Positions 6,846 to 10,169 of a DNA stretch of 10,169 nt are shown here, piece after piece; the stretch's first letter is position 1; each line of letters starts with the position of its first letter. The DNA comes from JAFGKM01 sp964408175. GTDB taxonomy: Bacteria > Ratteibacteria > UBA8468 > B48-G9 > JAFGKM01. Below the pieces are notes generated by a model. It saw nothing but the letters and a program-made list of their open reading frames with translations, ran no database searches and had not been told where the DNA came from. The DNA is taken from positions 1-10,169 of the forward strand of contig CAYOYL010000151.1 in assembly GCA_964408175.1 (NCBI GenBank), written 5' to 3'. Made by a program: the position numbers and the translations under genes.

Positions 6846-8129
6846 ATGCATAGTTTTACAGGAAAATTTTCAATAGATATCTTGTCTGTTAGATATATAA
6901 GAGAAAGGGGATTAGCATCGGTTATCTCTATTCTATTGGTACTGTCAGCGGCATCTCATGGACAGGTTAACAGTCAGGGTTTTATAACAGACCCATCGTT
7001 TGTTGCTGCTGAGAGGTCTTCGGAGGTTGTTCTTGAAACTCCTGAAAGGAAGGGATACATTGAGAAAAACTTTGATTTGCGGTTTGGAGCGTTTGGCTTC
7101 ACCGTAACCCAGCGAATCAGCCCTGAAACAGGGTTTCCTCCAGCACGTCAGGTTTGGGGGGATACCTTCGTCGGTATCAAAGGCAAAAGACCTGCAGGTT
7201 ATATGGCTGCAAACTGGAGTCCGTGGAGTTTCCTTGATGCAGAAATACTTCTTGTAGAAGACAAGAAACCATTGCCGTCCCCAACGCGCATGGGCAGGGT
7301 GCTCTACACTGACCTGCGTGAGGTTACCAGCGACCGTATAGTTGCTGAGGTGATGTGGCAGGATGTAGCGGGTGGACTGCTTCTGGTGAGGTTTATCGGA
7401 TGGCAGGGTAATATGGACCGTTTCGGTATGACCCTGAAATATTCACCGCCGAAGGGGCGTAAGATTGAAAACCTTGAGTATTCTCTTAACTGTCAGCCGT
7501 ATGACTATAGTGATAGGGGGCACTGGGAAAGGCAGCGCTGGCTGGCAGCAGGTTCAGAAAAGAGGGTCTTAACTGGAGAACCTTTAGTTTTTACTGCATC
7601 TGATAATCTGAGGTTTGTCTACTTTAATCGTTTTGCCCATAGTGATTCCGGGACAGTACTGGCGGTAAACCCCGATAATGTAGAGAGCGTTGTCATCAGC
7701 GGCGGCGTGAAGGCTGATGGAACATCTGACCGTACTGTGGTAAGAACCGTTATAAGGCCCAAGAATCCTGCTGCAGAGGTTGGTATGGTACTGGGTGACT
7801 GGACAGGGGAGGTATATACCCTATCTATTGAGAGGTTTTTAGGTTCCGAACAGGATATCAAAGGTGAGGTTAAAGATATCAGTCTTTTAGAACTTCCCGT
7901 TCCATTGATAACAGACTCTATGGAACTGCCGCAGCACCCTTTACTTGTGGAAAAATTTGGCAGCCGGCTTGCCGAAGCAGAAACGGAATACAAGTCTGCA
8001 CTTGATAACTATCTGTTGGTACGGGATATGCCCGGGCTGGCAGGTTTACAAAAATCAAAGAAGGCCCTTTTATCTGTGCACCGTGATATACGTGAGGCAT
8101 GGGTCAGGGAGAGACTTTTTTTACAGTAA
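6846..8129 (+). CDS. Exported beta-rich protein of unknown function, downstream partner of the GH42-like protein
   Basis: I do not recognise this 427-residue protein. Residues 22-39 (GLASVISILLVLSAASHG) are a hydrophobic export segment after an unusually long, basic N-terminal stretch (residues 1-21), so it is probably a secreted protein or one anchored by its signal. Residues about 60-345 are strongly beta-patterned and rich in aromatic residues (for example NWSPWSF at 123-129 and HWERQRW at 226-232), consistent with a beta-sandwich or sugar-binding-type fold. Residues about 365-427 are predicted helical and highly charged (LAEAETEYKSALDNYLLVRD), without a second membrane segment. An AAGGT element 5-6 bases before the ATG is a modest ribosome site. 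The 36-base gap to the preceding gene, with no visible terminator, suggests co-expression with the GH42-like protein. A supporting or glycan-binding role is only a guess from context. Confidence 0.85.
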   Translation: MHSFTGKFSIDILSVRYIRERGLASVISILLVLSAASHGQVNSQGFITDPSFVAAERSSEVVLETPERKGYIEKNFDLRFGAFGFTVTQRISPETGFPPARQVWGDTFVGIKGKRPAGYMAANWSPWSFLDAEILLVEDKKPLPSPTRMGRVLYTDLREVTSDRIVAEVMWQDVAGGLLLVRFIGWQGNMDRFGMTLKYSPPKGRKIENLEYSLNCQPYDYSDRGHWERQRWLAAGSEKRVLTGEPLVFTASDNLRFVYFNRFAHSDSGTVLAVNPDNVESVVISGGVKADGTSDRTVVRTVIRPKNPAAEVGMVLGDWTGEVYTLSIERFLGSEQDIKGEVKDISLLELPVPLITDSMELPQHPLLVEKFGSRLAEAETEYKSALDNYLLVRDMPGLAGLQKSKKALLSVHRDIREAWVRERLFLQ

Positions 8130-8164
8130 CAAATTTCTCCATATCTTAGGGATGGTTCCGGATG

Positions 8165-8938
8165 TCAATCATATGGGGTGTTCTCTCCAGCAGTTGTCCA
8201 GTAACCGGCATAATTATCCGTGTAGTTCGGAGCATATATAAGGCTGACACTGCCGTCAATGTATAACCTGTTTATCCAGCTTCCTCTGCCTCGCGGTGTT
8301 GCTCCTGGATGGGTGGGTGGATAGTGGTACCACGTATAGCAGCTCAGTACCCACTGGTACTTGGACGGCAGTTTCTGCGCCTCTGACAGCCTCAGCCCCC
8401 TCACTCCACCGCCTTCAGAGCCCCCGCCCACAACAAGAGGAGGAATTGAGCCGTAATTGGGAGGGATTGAGCCATGACCATGGTCATAGGTGGAATAGTT
8501 GTACATATAACTATAGTTGAGGACCTCACTCACGCTTGTATCCGGATTGTTCCTGGATGTTGCAGAAAAGGGGATTCCGGATGGCGATGGGCAGATGGTA
8601 ATGAAGTTCTCGCCTGCCCATGACAGAGGCACATACGGATAGATGTTTTTAATCTGTGGCAGATACGGTGCAAGATAAACAATCCAGTGTTTATGGTAGT
8701 TACCCGGGTGTGGGTAACAACGGTTGCCCTGGTCCACGGTCGGGGTAAACTCTTTGTATTCGGCAACGTACATATGCCACGACAGTCCCAGATGCTTCAG
8801 GTTGTTCATACACACAGAGGTCCTTGCTCTTTGTCTGGCAATCTCAAGGGTGGGCAACAACAGTGCAGCAAGAACTGCTATGATGGCTATAACTACCAGC
8901 AGTTCTATCAGTGTAAATCCCTCAGTCCTGTTCTTCAT
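8165..8938 (-). CDS. Type II prepilin-like protein, second gene of right operon
   Basis: This is a 257-residue prepilin when begun at the ATG at 8938: MKNRTEG, then the cleavage site G|FTLIE, a hydrophobic helix (LLVVIAIIAVLAALLLP), and IARQRARTSVCMNNLKHLG. A GTG three codons upstream (8947) also opens the frame, but it lies inside the ribosome site, so I prefer 8938. The body is rich in Tyr, Pro and Gly and ends with WINRLYIDGSVSLIY (matching the usual G-x-N-x-L-x-x-D-G-x-V closing motif of such pseudopilins) plus a Tyr/Asn-rich tail. The product should be an inner-membrane pseudopilin matured by a PilD-like peptidase. It begins 25 bases after the stop of the prepilin at 8964-9701, so the two are probably co-transcribed. 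It converges on the plus-strand gene ending at 8129, with 35 bases between the two stops and no clear terminator. Confidence 0.92.
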   Translation of the reverse strand: MKNRTEGFTLIELLVVIAIIAVLAALLLPTLEIARQRARTSVCMNNLKHLGLSWHMYVAEYKEFTPTVDQGNRCYPHPGNYHKHWIVYLAPYLPQIKNIYPYVPLSWAGENFITICPSPSGIPFSATSRNNPDTSVSEVLNYSYMYNYSTYDHGHGSIPPNYGSIPPLVVGGGSEGGGVRGLRLSEAQKLPSKYQWVLSCYTWYHYPPTHPGATPRGRGSWINRLYIDGSVSLIYAPNYTDNYAGYWTTAGENTPYD

Positions 8939-8942
8939 TTTT

Positions 8943-8954
8943 ATCACCTCCTAA
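8943..8954 (-). promoter_or_regulatory. Strong ribosome binding site that fixes the start of the second right-hand prepilin
   Basis: The minus strand reads TTAGGAGGTGAT, a near-perfect complement of the 16S rRNA 3' end. It lies with an 8-base gap from AGGAGG to the ATG at 8938. It overlaps the GTG at 8947, which is therefore unlikely to be the start. Confidence 0.85.
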
Positions 8955-8963
8955 CCCTGCCTG

Positions 8964-9701
8964 CTACCAGGTTGCCTTGCCTCCATACCACCTTGCCTTT
9001 CCGGAGATTCCCTTATAGTTGTATATATCAGGCCTTACAATATCGTCAAAAGATTCCCAGGAGGCATTGCCCCCGAGAAAAAGCACGTTTGTCCCGCCTC
9101 TGTGTCTTTTAGAAACCCTTTTGTAAAGGTAGGGTGTAGTATTCCAGAAGTTATATCCACCATCCACCTCTTCGTAGTTATACCATGTATTGACCCCCCA
9201 TGTATTGGGACCTGTTCCCGGCATGGTATTGTCAGTTATAAGAATCAGGGTGCCGGTATTCCTGAGGGCTGACGTTGGTGTTACATATAGAGGATAGGTC
9301 TCCATATAACCGTGATATCTTGTGAACATATTCAGCCCATAACCACCTGCCAGTATTCTTGCACGTCTGTCATGGTAAGTGTTTTCAAAATAGTTCTGCC
9401 TTTCCTTCATCTCCTTTGCAGATGGACAGAAAAAGACGCCCGTATTGTTACTCATATACGGCAGGAATCTCATCTTCCAGCTCTCTGTCCATGCAGTTGT
9501 AACAAGTTTGACAACATATCCATAGTCATTCATATACATTGAGTGTGCCACGCCCATCTGTTTCAGGTTGCTGATGCAGGTTGCCTCCCTTGCCCTCTCC
9601 CTTGCCCTTGAAAGTGCCGGAAGAAGCATTGCTGCCAGTATCGCTATGATGGCAATAACCACCAGAAGTTCTATGAGGGTGAACCCTTTCCTGCTTCCCA
9701 T
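8964..9701 (-). CDS. Type II prepilin-like protein, first gene of right operon
   Basis: This 245-residue protein begins MGSRKG|FTLIE, the prepilin peptidase site, followed by a hydrophobic helix and the basic SRARERAREATCISNLKQMG segment. That N-terminus is almost identical to the prepilin at 1990-2664 in both DNA and protein. The body after residue ~50 is different: FFCPSA (89-94), a central strand LILITDN, and the closing motif KRHRGGTNVLFLGGNASW, a clear version of the R-H-x-G-x-N-x-L-F-x-x-G-x-x-x-W signature of these pseudopilins. It ends with a Tyr/Trp/Gly-rich tail. It is expected to be an inner-membrane pseudopilin. The ribosome site GGAGG (9707-9711) is 5 bases before the ATG. It has its own conserved promoter and is followed 25 bases later by a second prepilin gene. 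Confidence 0.93.
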   Translation of the reverse strand: MGSRKGFTLIELLVVIAIIAILAAMLLPALSRARERAREATCISNLKQMGVAHSMYMNDYGYVVKLVTTAWTESWKMRFLPYMSNNTGVFFCPSAKEMKERQNYFENTYHDRRARILAGGYGLNMFTRYHGYMETYPLYVTPTSALRNTGTLILITDNTMPGTGPNTWGVNTWYNYEEVDGGYNFWNTTPYLYKRVSKRHRGGTNVLFLGGNASWESFDDIVRPDIYNYKGISGKARWYGGKATW

Positions 9702-9790
9702 GTTTCCCTCCCTTACCCGTTAGAGTCAGGTTGTTACTTTATGTCCTATTGTCAACATAGCATACATCCCATCAACTGTCAAGTTTATGT
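9553..9790 (-). repeat. Copy B of duplicated promoter/leader/prepilin N-terminus block
   Basis: This segment matches 2516-2748 in the same orientation. It includes the -35 and -10 boxes, a leader element reading CAACCTGACTCTAACGGGTA, the ribosome site and the first ~50 codons of the prepilin. The leader has a small insertion relative to copy A between the -10 box and the conserved leader element. Outside the block the flanks and the protein bodies are unrelated. Confidence 0.85.
9754..9782 (-). promoter_or_regulatory. Extended -10 sigma70-type promoter for the two right-hand prepilins
   Basis: The minus strand has TTGACA (9777-9782), a 17-base spacer, and TATGTT (9754-9759) preceded by TGC. 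Initiation would be near 9747, giving a leader of about 46 bases. The arrangement is conserved with the promoter at 2711-2740. Confidence 0.7.
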
Positions 9791-9794
9791 TATC

Positions 9795-9840
9795 GGCAGC
9801 CGCATTTCTCAACCAACGCACCCTGAAGGGTGCGGCTGTC
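9795..9840 (-). terminator. GC-rich hairpin region, possible terminator of the right-edge gene
   Basis: A perfect 7-base-pair stem (CGCACCC 9817-9823 with GGGTGCG 9828-9834, four-base loop) lies 52 bases after the stop of the right-edge minus-strand gene. It overlaps a longer alternative stem pairing 9795-9804 with 9831-9840 (10 pairs, one G-T). On the minus strand only a weak T-run (TTGGTT) follows the short stem. On the plus strand ATTTTATCTT follows. It probably separates the right-edge gene from the prepilin promoter just beyond, but the weak T-run lowers confidence. Confidence 0.45.
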
Positions 9841-9891
9841 ATTTTATCTTAATCAGGAATATTATGATATGAAAAATGGGAGTGGAAGGTA

Positions 9892-10169
9892 TTACTGTTT
9901 CTCTATAAGTTTTACATCACCCCAGAAAGAAAGGTCATTGCTGGTATTAAAACCTGAAGGTCCGCAGTCAACCGCAAGGCTGAGCACGATATTCTGTCCG
10001 GCATACTCTTTCATAGGTATAACCACCGGTATCCAACTCCTTTTATTAGGCTCGCTGAACTGCCTCCATACCTCTTTTCCATTAACCCTGACCACAAAAT
10101 GGACGCCATCTCCAATGCCGCCGAGCCGTCCCATCTGAAAAGAAAGGGCGATATTTTTGTTATCTGGCA
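9892..10169 (-). CDS. C-terminal end of a secreted-type protein with carbohydrate-binding-like beta module (runs off right edge)
   Basis: The frame is open from the right edge to the TAA at 9892-9894, giving about 92 visible residues. The ATG at 10134 lies inside a continuing coding frame, so I treat it as internal. The visible part reads as a jelly-roll-like beta module: G-x-G-D-G-V-H-F-V-V-R-V-N-G-K, then W-I-P-V-V-I-P-M-K-E-Y-A-G-Q-N-I-V-L-S-L, then VDCGPSG and FWGDVKL. The pattern 'D-G-V-x-F...W...YAGQ-x-V-x-L...D-x-G-P...W-G' recurs at the ends of extracellular glycan-active proteins in this type of bacterium and resembles NPCBM-like or other carbohydrate-binding folds. The main domain is outside the window, so the protein's function is unknown. 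It lies upstream of, and in the same direction as, the prepilin pair but is separated from it by a hairpin and a dedicated promoter. Confidence 0.8.
   Translation of the reverse strand, partial: PDNKNIALSFQMGRLGGIGDGVHFVVRVNGKEVWRQFSEPNKRSWIPVVIPMKEYAGQNIVLSLAVDCGPSGFNTSNDLSFWGDVKLIEKQ

Noticed and set aside
7522..7542. Shared short motif HWER-x-x-W in the 427-residue protein (226-232) and the GH42-like protein (257-263)
   Set aside because: Only a few residues match and the surrounding sequence does not align. It is probably coincidence.
8108..8147. Inverted repeat GGAGA...TCTCC around the stop of the 427-residue gene
   Set aside because: It is a five-base stem with a loop of more than 20 bases and no T-run. 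It is not a credible terminator.
1..10169. CRISPR arrays, tRNA or rRNA genes, insertion sequences, toxin-antitoxin or phage-defence genes
   Set aside because: I saw no regularly spaced repeats, tRNA-like cloverleafs, transposase motifs or terminal inverted repeats. All substantial frames are accounted for by the genes listed.

Overview
The window looks like a bacterial chromosome fragment of moderate GC with dense gene packing. It carries three type II-style prepilins (N-terminal G|FTLIE cleavage and methylation motif, then a divergent soluble body) next to large secreted proteins that resemble glycan-processing enzymes. This pairing is best known from the Planctomycetes-Verrucomicrobia-Lentisphaerae group and related uncultured lineages. 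I infer that kind of organism, but nothing here (no rRNA, no marker gene) fixes the taxon.

Layout. Positions 1-2664 form a minus-strand operon read right to left: a prepilin-like protein (1990-2664), a calcineurin-like metallophosphoesterase (650-1963), and the first 209 codons of a secreted protein that runs off the left edge (1-627). Gaps are 22-26 bases and each gene has a good ribosome binding site. A 146-base divergent gap (2665-2810) holds the promoter of this operon. Positions 2811-8129 form a plus-strand pair: a 1332-residue secreted GH42-like multidomain protein (2811-6809) and a 427-residue exported protein of unknown function (6846-8129), 36 bases apart. A second minus-strand unit converges on it: a prepilin (8964-9701) followed by another prepilin (8165-8938). 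At the right edge (9892-10169) is the C-terminal end of another minus-strand gene, a beta-rich module resembling a carbohydrate-binding domain. A GC-rich hairpin region separates it from the second prepilin promoter.

Main structural observation. The two promoter-proximal prepilin genes share a nearly copied block of about 235 bases: extended -10 promoter, 5' leader, ribosome binding site and the first ~50 codons. Similarity then drops abruptly and the protein bodies are unrelated. The window therefore shows two copies of a promoter-plus-prepilin-N-terminus cassette driving different bodies and different downstream genes.

Working model (inference). The region is a glycan or polymer utilisation neighbourhood in which exported GH-like proteins are made alongside pseudopilin-type proteins that may display or move material at the cell surface. 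The large protein has a GH-A-like barrel, but its expected catalytic glutamates are not obvious, so its activity is uncertain.
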